Shown here in pieces: positions 38,566 through 48,107 of a stretch of 64,000 nucleotides of DNA. Origin of the DNA: Lactobacillaceae bacterium (lineage in GTDB: Bacteria; Pseudomonadota; Alphaproteobacteria; RF32; CAG-239); contig JAISVX010000003.1 of assembly GCA_031271345.1 (NCBI GenBank), positions 357,452 to 421,451 of the forward strand, read 5' to 3'. Below the pieces are notes generated by a model. The model worked only from the letters and a program-made list of their open reading frames with translations. It made no database searches and was not told where the DNA came from. The translations under genes and the position numbers were made by a program. Each line of letters opens with the position of its first letter. Within the stretch, counting starts at the first letter, position 1.

Positions 38566-39480
38566 CTATATCGCCTCAGCGCCGGAAATAATCTCCGTTA
38601 ATTCCGTTGTAATAGCTGACTGACGAATTCTATTGTATTTTAATCTTAATTTCAAAATCATATCATTTGCGTTTCTTGTCGCATTATCCATTGACGCCAT
38701 TCTAGCGCCATGTTCAGACGCCTGAGAATTTATCAATGCCTGATAAAAATAAGTTTTTTCCAGCATTTCCAGCGTGTAATCAAAAACTTTATTTATATCC
38801 GGCTCATAATCATAATATGCGCCGTTAAAATTATCCTCGGCAAGATATTGTTTTTCTTCCGCAATATCATCGATTTTCATCGGATACAACCGCTCGCATA
38901 ATACATTTCGCAAAAGCGCGGATATAAACTTGCTGTAAACAAGCTCGCAAACATCAAACTCGTTTTCTTTCATAATTTTTAAGACTTTATCAAAAAGCGC
39001 CATTGTCTCATCGTATCTGACATTTTTTGCGGCAATTCCTTCAATATCTTCAATAATTAAGTCTTCATGAGTCCTTTTAAGAATATCTTTAGTTTTTTTG
39101 CCAACCGCAACAACTTTTACTTCTTTGTCTTTCAGTTCCTCAATTCTTTTTACAGCTTCTTTAACAACGCCGATATTATACCCGCCGCACAACCCTCGGT
39201 CAGAAGCAAAGACAACCAGAAGATATTTTTCCGATTTGCCCGTTCCCTGCAGCAGCTCTGGAAGAACCAGCGGTTTGCCGCTATCTTCCGCCTCTCGTTT
39301 TAAAGCCTTATCCATTCTTGCCGCCGCTATCAAAAGATTGTCATAATAGGTCAAGCTTTTCAAAAGCAATTGCTGCGATCTTCTTAAACGAGACGCGGAA
39401 ACCATTTTCATCGCCGAGGTTATCTTCTCAGTCGATTTAACAGTATTTATGCGGTTTCTAAGCTCTTTTAAGTTTGCCAT
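38566..39480 (-). CDS. atpG: ATP synthase F1 subunit gamma
   Basis: A 304-residue central-stalk subunit. It has the N-terminal helix RNRINTVKSTEKITSAMKMV, the FASDRGLCGGYN motif and the C-terminal MDNATRNANDMI. Confidence 0.97.
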   Translation of the reverse strand: MANLKELRNRINTVKSTEKITSAMKMVSASRLRRSQQLLLKSLTYYDNLLIAAARMDKALKREAEDSGKPLVLPELLQGTGKSEKYLLVVFASDRGLCGGYNIGVVKEAVKRIEELKDKEVKVVAVGKKTKDILKRTHEDLIIEDIEGIAAKNVRYDETMALFDKVLKIMKENEFDVCELVYSKFISALLRNVLCERLYPMKIDDIAEEKQYLAEDNFNGAYYDYEPDINKVFDYTLEMLEKTYFYQALINSQASEHGARMASMDNATRNANDMILKLRLKYNRIRQSAITTELTEIISGAEAI

Positions 39481-39492
39481 TCAATCATTGCC

Positions 39493-41049
39493 CTACGCTG
39501 CTTTTGGATATTTTTCTTTAACAAAGACCTCGGTTAGTTCCTCATAAACTTTTTTCATTTCTTCCTCAAGCTTTGGAGATATTTCTTTTTTCTCGCGAAT
39601 TTCTTTTAAAATATCCTCATGATTAGCTTTAAAGCTGTGGATTGCTCTGTCTTCAAACTCTTGAATATCTTTTATTTCTATGGCGTCAAGATACCCTTTA
39701 ACGCCGGCAAAAATAGCCACGACTTCGTCTTCAACAGGCATTGGATTATATACTGGCTGCTTAAGAATTTCGGTCAATCTCAGACCTCTTGCCAAAAGGT
39801 TTTTAGTTGACTGATCCAAGTCTGATGCAAATTGAGAAAATGCCGCCATTTCTCTATACTGGGCAAGCTCAAGCTTAATAGAGCCGGCAACCTGTTTCAT
39901 TGCCTTAATCTGAGCGGCGGAACCAACGCGGCTGACCGATATACCGACGTTGACCGCAGGTCTGACGCCTGCAAAAAACAAGCTGTTTTCCAAAAATATC
40001 TGACCATCCGTAATCGAAATCACATTTGTCGGAATATATGCGGAAACGTCTCCAGCCTGCGTTTCAATCACAGGAAGAGCCGTCAGCGACCCGCCGCCAA
40101 AATCATCGTTCATTTTTGCCGCGCGCTCCAACAAGCGGGAATGAAGATAAAACACATCGCCGGGGTAAGCTTCGCGTCCGGGAGGACGGCGAAGCAGCAG
40201 CGACATCTGGCGGTAAGCTATCGCTTGTTTTGACAAGTCGTCGTAAAAAATGACCGCGTGCATTCCGTTATCTCTAAAGTATTCCCCCATAGCGCAGCCT
40301 GAATATGGCGCGATATATTGCAGCGGCGCCGCTTCGGAAGCAGTGGCGGCAACGACGATTGTATAATCCATAGCTCCGCGCTCTTTCAGGGTCTGCACAA
40401 CCCGCGCTACAGTCGAACGCTTTTGACCTATTGCGACATACACGCAGTAAAGCTTTTCATTTTCAGATTTTGCGCCGTCATTGATTTGTTTTTGATTTAT
40501 TATCGTATCGACGATGATAGATGTTTTGCCTGTTTGTCTGTCGCCGATAATCAACTCGCGCTGTCCGCGACCGATTGGAACCAGAGAGTCAACGATTTTA
40601 AGCCCGGTCTGCATTGGTTCATGCACGCTTTTACGGGTGATAATGCCTGGAGCCTTAACATCAGCCGCCCTGTATTCTTTTGCCTTTATCCCGCCTTTTC
40701 CGTCAATCGGCTCTCCCAAAGCATTAACAACCCTGCCGAGCAAAGCTTCTCCGACAGGCACGCTTACAATAGATTTTGTTCTTTTTACAACATCGCCTTC
40801 CTTGACATTTTCGTCAGAGCCGAAAAGAACCACGCCGACATTATCTTCTTCAAGATTCAGCGCCATGCCTTTAATACCGCTGGCAAATTCAACCATCTCG
40901 TTCGACTGAACATTGTTGAGACCGTAAACACGAGCAATACCGTCGCCGACAGACAAAACATAGCCAACCTCTGACACGCCCGTGTCAATTTTAGAATCAG
41001 TTATTTTATCTTTAATGATTGAAGAAATTTCACTTACGCTAACAGACAT
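39493..41049 (-). CDS. atpA: ATP synthase F1 subunit alpha
   Basis: A 518-residue nucleotide-binding subunit with Walker [31 protein letters not shown] and [15 protein letters not shown]. Its ATG shares one base with the atpH stop region. Confidence 0.98.
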   Translation of the reverse strand: MSVSVSEISSIIKDKITDSKIDTGVSEVGYVLSVGDGIARVYGLNNVQSNEMVEFASGIKGMALNLEEDNVGVVLFGSDENVKEGDVVKRTKSIVSVPVGEALLGRVVNALGEPIDGKGGIKAKEYRAADVKAPGIITRKSVHEPMQTGLKIVDSLVPIGRGQRELIIGDRQTGKTSIIVDTIINQKQINDGAKSENEKLYCVYVAIGQKRSTVARVVQTLKERGAMDYTIVVAATASEAAPLQYIAPYSGCAMGEYFRDNGMHAVIFYDDLSKQAIAYRQMSLLLRRPPGREAYPGDVFYLHSRLLERAAKMNDDFGGGSLTALPVIETQAGDVSAYIPTNVISITDGQIFLENSLFFAGVRPAVNVGISVSRVGSAAQIKAMKQVAGSIKLELAQYREMAAFSQFASDLDQSTKNLLARGLRLTEILKQPVYNPMPVEDEVVAIFAGVKGYLDAIEIKDIQEFEDRAIHSFKANHEDILKEIREKKEISPKLEEEMKKVYEELTEVFVKEKYPKAA

Positions 41050-41597
41050 TACTCGCTACCTTTCATTATAGATTCCATTTTCTCCAGTTTTCCCTTAACT
41101 GAATCATCAATTTCATAAGTATCATACATAATTTTCAGACCGCCGATTATATCTGCTCTAATGTCATAATTAATCACCACATCTTTTGCCAAAAAGTTTT
41201 CTAAATTCTTTTTAAGCCTGTCATCCTGACTTGCGTTAAGAGGCTTTACCGTCTGTACACATACTTCAACTATGTTCTTAGCCTTAAAGTATAATGAATT
41301 GAAATTACGAATAATATTAAATATTTCATCAAGCCTTTTGTTTTCATTTAATATATCAAGAAAACGCTGCGTACTCACGCTCAAGTTTAGTTTTTTTCCA
41401 ATGTTGGAAATGATTTTTTCTTTTACGATTTTAGGCAAAACAGGGTTTGACAGTTCCTTAATATCGCCTGGTATAAATGCTTTTTCAAGCTTTTTGCCGT
41501 CAGCAAAAGCTTTATCAAGTTCTTTTTCTTGAAGAGCCGCCTCATACCATGCTTCGGCATAAGTAGAAGATATTTGTATTTTTGTTTTCTTCTTCAA
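41049..41597 (-). CDS. atpH: ATP synthase F1 subunit delta
   Basis: A 182-residue peripheral-stalk subunit (OSCP family), with an N-terminal helical domain and the C-terminal [12 protein letters not shown] motif. First gene of the F1 cluster. The F0 genes are not here; they are separate in Alphaproteobacteria. Confidence 0.94.
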   Translation of the reverse strand: MKKKTKIQISSTYAEAWYEAALQEKELDKAFADGKKLEKAFIPGDIKELSNPVLPKIVKEKIISNIGKKLNLSVSTQRFLDILNENKRLDEIFNIIRNFNSLYFKAKNIVEVCVQTVKPLNASQDDRLKKNLENFLAKDVVINYDIRADIIGGLKIMYDTYEIDDSVKGKLEKMESIMKGSE

Positions 41598-41700
41598 ACT
41601 ATCACACCCTTAATAAATACAACAAACTTAGGTTTTTAATATTAAAGCAATAGATAATATAATCAACCATAATCAATCTATTTTTGAACAGCTTTTAATG

Positions 41701-43878
41701 CTACATAAAACTATAGGGGTCAATATCAACATTAATTCTTACGGCTTTTGGGCAGTTAACTTTAGCCAGCCACAGCTTGACAACCTGTTGAATTTTTATA
41801 TTTTTTGCGGTTTTAACAAGCAGCCGAAAGCGGTATCTGCCTCTTAGTATATGTATTGGAGCCGGAGCAGGACCAAGGGTGGTAACGCTGCCGTCATTTT
41901 GAGCAATGCCTCCCAGATAATTCGCCATTCTTTCCGTTAAATCCCTGTCTGCCCCAGAAACTATAACCGCAGCCAGTTTACCAAACGGCGGCATGGTCAA
42001 TATCTTTCTCGTTTTCTTTTCTATTGAAATAAATTTATCAAAATTATTATCAATCAAAGCTTTCAAAACTTCATTATCCGGGTTTAATGTCTGAACATAA
42101 ACAACACCTTTTTTATCTCCGCGCCCCGCTCGCCCGGATACCTGCGATAAAAGCTGAAACGTCTGCTCGGAGGCTCTTAAGTCGCTTCCCATTAAGCCAA
42201 TATCGGCGTCAACAATCCCAACCAGAGTAAGGCTTGGAAAATGGTGACCTTTTGCCAGAATCTGCGTGCCGATAATAATGTCGACATCGCCTTTTTCCAT
42301 ATCATTAATTATGCTTGATACCTCTGCCAGAGTTGGTGTTATATCGCTTGACACTATTTTAACTTTCGCCTCGGGAAAACGCTTTTTAACTTCTTCCGCC
42401 ACGCGCTCAACTCCTGGACCGCAGGCAGTCAGACCATCTTCCGATTTACACTCGGGACATAGTTTGGGCGTCGCAATAGAATACCCGCAATGATGACAAA
42501 CCAAAGATTTTGTTTTTCTATGCTCTGTAAGCCAGGAAGTGCAATGCGGACACTCAATCCTATGACCGCAGTCTCTGCATATAGTCAGCGGAGCATAACC
42601 GCGCCTGTTTAAAAACAGCATTGTCTGCTCGCCAGCCTCTAAATTTTTCGTTATCGCCTCAACAAGCGTAGGCGCCAGCCAGGAAACACCCCAGGCTCCC
42701 CTTTTCGGCTTGTCTTTTTTCAAATCAATTATTTTTACATCCGGAAGCTCCGCCTCGGCATATCTGGACGGCAACTTAACGACATCATATTTTCCCGCCT
42801 CAACATTGCACATTGTTTCTAAATCCGGCGTTGCGGTTGAAAGAATTATCGGAATATTCTCAAATTTTGCCCGCACAACAGCCATATCGCGAGCCTGATA
42901 ATTTACCACTTCTTCCTGCTTGAAAGAATGGTCATGGCTTTCATCAACAACAATCAGCCCCAAATCCATGTAGGGCAGAAAAAGCGCTGATCTAGCCCCG
43001 ACAATAACTTTAGCTCGACCTTCAATAACCGCTCTCCAGTTATTTACTCTTTCGGTAATGGTCAAATTAGAATGCCAGCTGCATGGCTTTACGCCAAAAC
43101 GCCGTTCAAACCTGCTTAACCATTGAGAAGTAAGGGCAATTTCTGGAACAAGAACCAATACCTGTCCGCCGTCTTCTATAGCTCTGCCCAAAGCCTCAAA
43201 ATAAACCTCTGTCTTGCCGGAGCCTGTAACGCCATAAAGAAGCGTTGCGGAAAAACCATTGCCAGTCTTGTTTATTAAATCATCCGCGGCTTCTTTCTGC
43301 TCATGGTTTAATTTTACCTCTTGATGATTTACTTTTGGAACATCAAAGTTTTTTATTTTTTCAACGACCACAGGCGTCAAAACTCCAGCCTTAATCATCC
43401 CGTCAACCACGCCCGGGCTTACAACCGCGCATTTGCATATATCCGCTTTGACGCAGGCGCCTAATTTCATAAAATCCAAAACCCGATAGCGGGCGTCAGA
43501 GTTTTTTATTTTTGCCTCCGCCAGAGTTTTTCCTGACAATTGGTATAAAGTTGTGGTTTTTTTATCTTCAAAAACGGCTTTTACGCTTAAAACCATTTTA
43601 AGCGTCAGTCCCAAAAACGCCATATTATAATCTGCCACCCAGCTGACAAACTTCATTAATTCCGCTGACAACGGCGGATAATCTAAAACTTCCATAACTG
43701 GCTTTATTTTTTTATCATCCAAATTACAGCTTTTGCCGATTTTCCAAACAACCCCGACAAGCTCTTCCCTGCCAAATTTAACTCTGACAATTTTGCCAAT
43801 AAAGATATTGTCTTCGACATAGTAGTCAAAAACATCATTAAACGGCAATGGAAGAAGAACACCGACAATTTTAGACAA
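41701..43878 (-). CDS. priA: Primosomal protein N' (replication restart helicase)
   Basis: A 725-residue superfamily 2 helicase. Walker A GVTGSGKTEVYF, VVDESHD, a zinc-binding domain with CRDCGHRIECPHC and CHHCGYS plus CPEC, and helicase motif V-VI (QVSGRAGRGDKKG). It restarts stalled forks. The priA-atpH proximity is alphaproteobacterial. Confidence 0.97.
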   Translation of the reverse strand: MSKIVGVLLPLPFNDVFDYYVEDNIFIGKIVRVKFGREELVGVVWKIGKSCNLDDKKIKPVMEVLDYPPLSAELMKFVSWVADYNMAFLGLTLKMVLSVKAVFEDKKTTTLYQLSGKTLAEAKIKNSDARYRVLDFMKLGACVKADICKCAVVSPGVVDGMIKAGVLTPVVVEKIKNFDVPKVNHQEVKLNHEQKEAADDLINKTGNGFSATLLYGVTGSGKTEVYFEALGRAIEDGGQVLVLVPEIALTSQWLSRFERRFGVKPCSWHSNLTITERVNNWRAVIEGRAKVIVGARSALFLPYMDLGLIVVDESHDHSFKQEEVVNYQARDMAVVRAKFENIPIILSTATPDLETMCNVEAGKYDVVKLPSRYAEAELPDVKIIDLKKDKPKRGAWGVSWLAPTLVEAITKNLEAGEQTMLFLNRRGYAPLTICRDCGHRIECPHCTSWLTEHRKTKSLVCHHCGYSIATPKLCPECKSEDGLTACGPGVERVAEEVKKRFPEAKVKIVSSDITPTLAEVSSIINDMEKGDVDIIIGTQILAKGHHFPSLTLVGIVDADIGLMGSDLRASEQTFQLLSQVSGRAGRGDKKGVVYVQTLNPDNEVLKALIDNNFDKFISIEKKTRKILTMPPFGKLAAVIVSGADRDLTERMANYLGGIAQNDGSVTTLGPAPAPIHILRGRYRFRLLVKTAKNIKIQQVVKLWLAKVNCPKAVRINVDIDPYSFM

Positions 43879-43997
43879 TTTTATTTTCCCTTAAAACCTG
43901 CCACATAATAACAGGATAGAAATGAAAACTCAAATATTTTAATTTTTGTCTATATACTTATACTTTTCCTTAACAGATTAAATGTATAATAAGCTTT

Positions 43998-44936
43998 ATG
44001 AAAGAAGAAATAAAATATGAAGCAGACCCAGAACTACTTGAGATCATACACAAATGGGCAAGCTGGCTGAAAAATGAAAAAGGATATTCTAAGCATACGT
44101 TGGATTCCTATTGCAGAGACTTGTCCGCTTTTCTCAAGTTTATGTTTAGCTACACCGGGCATAAAGCCTATTTAAAAGAGCTTGAAGACCTTGAGATTAG
44201 AGAGTTTAGAAGCTACCTATCCAAGCAGGCGGCAAACCATCTTGAAAAAAGCTCCATTGCCAGAAAGCTTTCGACAGTAAAAAACTTTTTCAAATATTTA
44301 GACACTCACAAAATCTTAAAAAACTCTGCCATTACAGTTGTTTCCGCTCCAAAAAAGAACAAAGTTCTTCCCAAAGCGCTTGAAATAGACGATACATTTA
44401 ATTTTATCGATTATCTAAAAGAGCAGGCAAAAGACAACTGGCAGGATTTAAGAGATTTAGCCGTGTTTATTCTGCTATACGGATGCGGACTCCGTATATC
44501 TGAAGCTTTATCCCTAAATATTGGCGATTTTTCCAATAAAAGCTTCATTAAAATCAAAGGTAAAGGAAATAAAGAAAGAATTGTTCCTATTCTTCCCATC
44601 GTAACGGAAAACATTGACAGCTACCTGTCGGTCTGCCCATACGAACTAAAGCTTGAAGAACCTGTATTCATAGGAAAACGCGGCGAAAGATTAAGCCCGA
44701 GAATCATTCAAAGAAAGATGGAAAAGATTCGCCGACAGTTAAATCTGCCTGAAAACATCACCCCTCACGCTCTTCGACATTCTTTTGCGACACATCTTCT
44801 GGCAGAAGGAACAGATTTGCGCTCAATCCAAGAACTGCTGGGACACTCGTCGCTTTCTACCACTCAAAGATATACAGACGTGCAAATTGAAACGCTGAAA
44901 AAAGAATATAACAAATCCCATCCTTTAGAGAAATAA
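43998..44936 (+). CDS. xerC: Tyrosine recombinase XerC-like
   Basis: A 312-residue integrase-family recombinase with an N-terminal SAM-like DNA-binding domain. Catalytic residues are in GCGLRISEAL (Arg), the beta-turn Lys in KGKGNKER, HALRHSFATHLL (His-x2-Arg) and LGHSSLSTTQRYT (His and Tyr). It diverges from priA as in other Alphaproteobacteria, which supports a chromosome-dimer-resolution role over a mobile-element integrase. Confidence 0.92.
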   Translation: MKEEIKYEADPELLEIIHKWASWLKNEKGYSKHTLDSYCRDLSAFLKFMFSYTGHKAYLKELEDLEIREFRSYLSKQAANHLEKSSIARKLSTVKNFFKYLDTHKILKNSAITVVSAPKKNKVLPKALEIDDTFNFIDYLKEQAKDNWQDLRDLAVFILLYGCGLRISEALSLNIGDFSNKSFIKIKGKGNKERIVPILPIVTENIDSYLSVCPYELKLEEPVFIGKRGERLSPRIIQRKMEKIRRQLNLPENITPHALRHSFATHLLAEGTDLRSIQELLGHSSLSTTQRYTDVQIETLKKEYNKSHPLEK

Positions 44937-44968
44937 TTCATTTTTTTTAAAATTTTCGAAAAAAAACA

Positions 44969-44997
44969 TTGACTTTGTCTATTTTCTCATATATTCT
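44969..44997 (+). promoter_or_regulatory. Sigma-70-type promoter of the 45058 gene
   Basis: TTGACT at 44969-44974, a 17-base spacer and TATTCT at 44992-44997. Confidence 0.65.
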
Positions 44998-45057
44998 GTC
45001 TAACATCAAACCATACAATTAATTCACTAAATGTCTAATTCTTAAATTACAAAAAAC

Positions 45058-46260
45058 ATGAAGTATCAAAATTTTTTCAGGAAGCTCGGTTTCTGGTTAG
45101 GTAACCGTGGTAGCGAAAACAACCTTTTTCGCGCGTCAGCTCTCACCAAAGGTGATTACGGAGCTATCAAACATGTAAACCGTGTGGAATTCGTCGAGGC
45201 GGACGAACTTCTCGACATCCTTACGATGCGCAGAAACGTACGCGAAGGAAACTACGACGAGGAGTACATCAAGAACTTCGGTAAAGCGTACGAAAGCGCG
45301 ACCAGGAAGTTCCTCATCTCGCCCGACGGTATCGCGAAAATCGACGCCCGCGACCAGCTGAAAATCGCCCTTGCTCTCGGTCTGCATGAAATCGTCGCCC
45401 TTTACGACGACAAGTATTTCAATGCAAACGAAAACGAAAGCGGCGTGGACCACATCGAAGGACTGTTCGACTACGCGACCCAGGAAGAACGGGAAGCCCT
45501 GCTGCACGGTTTCATGATGTATTTCAGCAAGAGCGGACGCAAGGTTCATTGGACCGTCGAACACGAAGACCTGTTCATGTTCATCACCGACAAGCTGGTG
45601 GAGAATGTACACGGTTACGACGCGTTCATCAGCCCCGAGCTGGCTCAGTACCTCATCGACGCGTTCGGTCTGGACATCAGCTTCAACAAGGCGAACAACC
45701 ACGCGTTCATCGACACGATGGACTACGCTTCGGCGGAAGGGCTGGCAAAATTCTTCGTACAGGCGCAAAAACGCCTCAACGAAAAAGAAAAGCTCCGCCT
45801 GCCGATCATCGAGAACCTGCTCTACCTGAGAAACAAAGAAACACTTCTGAACATGGTCGGCGCTATCGGCTGTTACAACCCGAACATCGAAGGCTTCCTC
45901 ATCTACGAGGGTATCCTTCCCGAGGGCAGTATCAGCAAGCAGCTCTGCCACCCCGTCAATTTCACCATGTTGTTGGAGAAGTACGGAGCAGAGAAAGTTG
46001 CCGAACTTTATCCCGAGGGCTACAAGCAGCAGATGCCGCAGTTGCTCGAGTGGATTCAGGGCTACGAAAGCGGAGAACTCCACATCGCGGGTCGCTACAG
46101 ATCTCCTCTCCAGATGAGATATGTGCTGTCCGACGACAAGCTCTGCCGGGCTTTCATGGCGAACGACGCTCTCAGCGCCGACGACATCGAATATCTGACG
46201 GCGCTCAGGAAGTTCAGCATCATCAGCGAAGCAAAAGCCAAAGCCGCGACCAAGAAGTAA
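45058..46260 (+). CDS. Protein of unknown function, strongly atypical G+C-rich gene
   Basis: A 400-residue soluble protein with no signal peptide and no family I recognise. It is helical with leucine/aromatic repeats and a basic C-terminus (AKAKAATKK). Codons end mostly in C or G, unlike every neighbour. As a result long frames open on the other five frames (for example 45136-46083 minus); these are shadows. No Shine-Dalgarno sequence precedes the ATG, but a good sigma-70 promoter does, and a perfect terminator follows. Recent transfer, or selection for strong expression, could explain the composition. Confidence 0.78.
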   Translation: MKYQNFFRKLGFWLGNRGSENNLFRASALTKGDYGAIKHVNRVEFVEADELLDILTMRRNVREGNYDEEYIKNFGKAYESATRKFLISPDGIAKIDARDQLKIALALGLHEIVALYDDKYFNANENESGVDHIEGLFDYATQEEREALLHGFMMYFSKSGRKVHWTVEHEDLFMFITDKLVENVHGYDAFISPELAQYLIDAFGLDISFNKANNHAFIDTMDYASAEGLAKFFVQAQKRLNEKEKLRLPIIENLLYLRNKETLLNMVGAIGCYNPNIEGFLIYEGILPEGSISKQLCHPVNFTMLLEKYGAEKVAELYPEGYKQQMPQLLEWIQGYESGELHIAGRYRSPLQMRYVLSDDKLCRAFMANDALSADDIEYLTALRKFSIISEAKAKAATKK

Positions 46261-46285
46261 GATCCTGCCTGAAAAGGCGACACAG

Positions 46286-46315
46286 ACAAAGCCGTACTTT
46301 TAAGTACGGCTTTGT
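46286..46315 (+). terminator. Terminator of the 45058 gene
   Basis: Perfect 14-bp stem ACAAAGCCGTACTT / AAGTACGGCTTTGT with a two-base loop, followed by a T-rich run. Confidence 0.85.
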
Positions 46316-46348
46316 TGTTTTTAAATCATAATATTATATAAAAAAACA

Positions 46349-46363
46349 GCGCCTAAAAGGCGC
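46349..46363 (-). terminator. Terminator of rpmG
   Basis: Stem GCGCCT / AGGCGC followed by T7 on the minus strand. Confidence 0.7.
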
Positions 46364-46385
46364 CGTATAAAAACCAGATAAGAAA

Positions 46386-46556
46386 TTATTTTAATTTCTT
46401 TTCAACAAACTCTTCATGCTTTTTAGTTTTCTTGTCATATTTTTTCATGCTCATCTTTTCAGGATGAGTTTTCGGATTTTTTTCAACAAGATAAAAAGTG
46501 CCGGTTCCTGCTGTACTTTCCATTTTAACTTTTAATTTTATTGTTTTCTTTGCCAT
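46386..46556 (-). CDS. rpmG: 50S ribosomal protein L33
   Basis: A 56-residue basic ribosomal protein: starts MAKKTIKLKVKMESTAGTG, includes TFYLVEKNPKTHPEKM and ends in KKLK. It has no cysteines, so it is the zinc-free form. It is preceded by TTGACA and TATATT boxes 16 bases apart on the minus strand. Confidence 0.93.
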   Translation of the reverse strand: MAKKTIKLKVKMESTAGTGTFYLVEKNPKTHPEKMSMKKYDKKTKKHEEFVEKKLK

Positions 46557-46588
46557 TTTTCCAATCCTAACAAACTTTATTTAGGCGT

Positions 46589-46616
46589 AATATACATTTA
46601 ATTATTTTCCTGTCAA
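46589..46616 (-). promoter_or_regulatory. Promoter of rpmG
   Basis: On the minus strand TTGACA (46616-46611), 16 bases and TATATT (46594-46589), 33 bases before the rpmG start. Confidence 0.7.
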
Positions 46617-46647
46617 CAGTTTTTTAATTGACTTGTTTCAAAAAGAT

Positions 46648-46858
46648 GTCTTTTTTGCTTAAGTGGAGGGAAACCCGAAACAGTCTCGCTAAGGAAAAAC
46701 ATAACATTAAGTTATGTTTTTCTCTGCAAAAGCTTTGTAACACCTTGGTAAGCAAGGGCAGCAAAGCAACTGCGGCAAACTTAGGCGAAAGGAGCGTACA
46801 TTATTAGCACGTGAGCATACGAGCATCGGAAGCGACAGCACAATTGGGCAAAAAAGAC
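46648..46858 (+). ncRNA. Candidate structured RNA or MITE-like element in the 46557-46873 gap
   Basis: This 316-base gap has no gene. It contains a perfect 11-bp inverted repeat, GTCTTTTTTGC (46648-46658) and GCAAAAAAGAC (46848-46858). Two G-T pairs and further A-T pairs extend it inward to about 15 bp on the plus strand. Nested inside are CGCTAAG / CTTAGGCG, an 11-bp hairpin AAAAACATAAC / GTTATGTTTTT (about 46695-46721) and GCTTTG-CCTTG / CAAGG-CAAAGC. Outside the 11 bp the arms also resemble each other (GACTTxxTTCAAAA on both sides), which would suit terminal inverted repeats. No clear plus-strand promoter was found. It does not match RNase P, tmRNA, SRP RNA or a tRNA by eye. Confidence 0.45.
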
Positions 46859-46873
46859 CGTTTTGAATTAAGT

Positions 46874-47092
46874 CTAATCAATTCCGAACAAAAAACCAAT
46901 CAACCTGGATAAATAATATTTGGCGTAAGCAAACATTTTTGTAAAACTAAAACTGGTTTCTTTTGCAGCCATAATCTCATCCATCTGCTCTTGATCAATT
47001 TCAACCATAAGGATAGCAACCATAATAACAGCGCAGAGTATGCTTACAAAAATAAGCAGCGGCTTTAATCCTGTATCTTCAATTTCTGCCAT
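46874..47092 (-). CDS. Small membrane protein, unknown function
   Basis: A 72-residue protein with one membrane helix (residues about 11-30, LLIFVSILCAVIMVAIL) and a second hydrophobic C-terminal stretch. AAAGGA lies upstream of the ATG. It begins 17 bases after the flavoprotein stop, so it is probably co-transcribed with mnmA and the flavoprotein. Confidence 0.65.
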   Translation of the reverse strand: MAEIEDTGLKPLLIFVSILCAVIMVAILMVEIDQEQMDEIMAAKETSFSFTKMFAYAKYYLSRLIGFLFGID

Positions 47093-47108
47093 TATAGTCC
47101 TTTCAAAG

Positions 47109-48107
47109 TTAGTTAAAAATGCTCAAACGCATTACCATTTTTCTAAAAAACGGCACATACATAATAAGAGATTTTAGGTTTTTATAAAAAATATTCAACT
47201 GAATTTTAAACATTTTTCTCTTAAAAGTTTTTACATCAAAATTGCTGTCAAACAATATTTTAGCCGTTTTAAACGCGTAGCTTATGCCTTCCGCGGAGCT
47301 TGGGCTGATATATCCTCCCGCCTCGCCTATAAGGAACAGGTTTTCATAACAGCTTATTTTATGAAAAAATCCCGGTCTTAAAATAAGCGTACCCTGCCTT
47401 TCAATCTCTTTTCCAAAGCCTTTGGCTTTTTTGAACTTTTCAAATTTTTCCAAAGCATTGTCTTTTTCTTTTATGGCAAAACCCACTAAGGTTTTATCTC
47501 CTTTTGGCAGACTCCAGCCATAATAGTCGCTTATTTTTTCATCAAAATAACATTCGTATTCCCTAGACAGCTGATTTTCCAAAACATCCTGGATTGATAT
47601 ATACTTTCTGACCCCCAAATCAGGAAAGAAAACTCTTCTGACCTTTGATTGGCAGCCGTCTGCGCCGACAAGTATTTTTGCCTTTATTTTATCGTTTATA
47701 ATGAAATGCCCGTTTTCTTTTTTTATGTCATTAGCCATAAAGCCAAAAAAATTATCAGCCTTTATCCCTTCAAGCAAAAACCTGTCAAAAGCTTCCCTGT
47801 CCAAATTTATATAGTTTCTTCCATATCTTCTTGTCTGCTTGCTTTGAACATCATAAGTTTTGACATATTTTGGCTGAATATCGTCTTGTATATAAGCCGG
47901 AATTTCTATTTTTAGAGATTTTAAAAATTTTTGAGCATCAGGAGCAAGCATGCCGCCGCAGCTTTTTATCAAGCCCTTTCCCTCGTACGGTTTATCAAGG
48001 TTTCTTGCGTCAATCAAAGCTGTCTTCAGGCTTTTATTTCCCAAAAACCTTGCTAACATTGAACCAGCTGGTCCCGCGCCAATTATTGCAACATCATATT
48101 CTTGCAC
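47109..48107 (-). CDS. FAD-dependent oxidoreductase, geranylgeranyl-reductase-like
   Basis: A 332-residue flavoprotein. The dinucleotide motif is AIIGAGPAGSMLARFLG, followed by VGADGCQSKVRR and the FAD ribityl motif FLIGEAGGYISPSSAEG. It is like the geranylgeranyl reductase/group A monooxygenase family; the substrate is not evident. The start codon is GTG at 48107, inside the end of mnmA (14-base overlap), so translation is probably coupled. Confidence 0.82.
   Translation of the reverse strand: MQEYDVAIIGAGPAGSMLARFLGNKSLKTALIDARNLDKPYEGKGLIKSCGGMLAPDAQKFLKSLKIEIPAYIQDDIQPKYVKTYDVQSKQTRRYGRNYINLDREAFDRFLLEGIKADNFFGFMANDIKKENGHFIINDKIKAKILVGADGCQSKVRRVFFPDLGVRKYISIQDVLENQLSREYECYFDEKISDYYGWSLPKGDKTLVGFAIKEKDNALEKFEKFKKAKGFGKEIERQGTLILRPGFFHKISCYENLFLIGEAGGYISPSSAEGISYAFKTAKILFDSNFDVKTFKRKMFKIQLNIFYKNLKSLIMYVPFFRKMVMRLSIFN

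Noticed and set aside
40318-40974. Plus-strand frame opposite atpA (218 aa)
   Set aside because: Shadow of a highly conserved gene; no start signal.
43998-44936. XerC-like protein as a mobile-element integrase
   Set aside because: It diverges from priA as in other Alphaproteobacteria, and there are no attachment sites or cargo.
45136-46331. Long frames on the opposite strand and in another frame of the 45058 gene (315 aa and 260 aa)
   Set aside because: The gene is G+C-rich, so stop codons are rare in all frames; the plus-strand frame has the promoter and terminator, and its product looks like a normal protein.
46557-46873. Known RNA families (RNase P, tmRNA, SRP RNA) for the 46.6 kb gap
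   Set aside because: Their conserved cores are not present; only the unassigned inverted-repeat structure remains.
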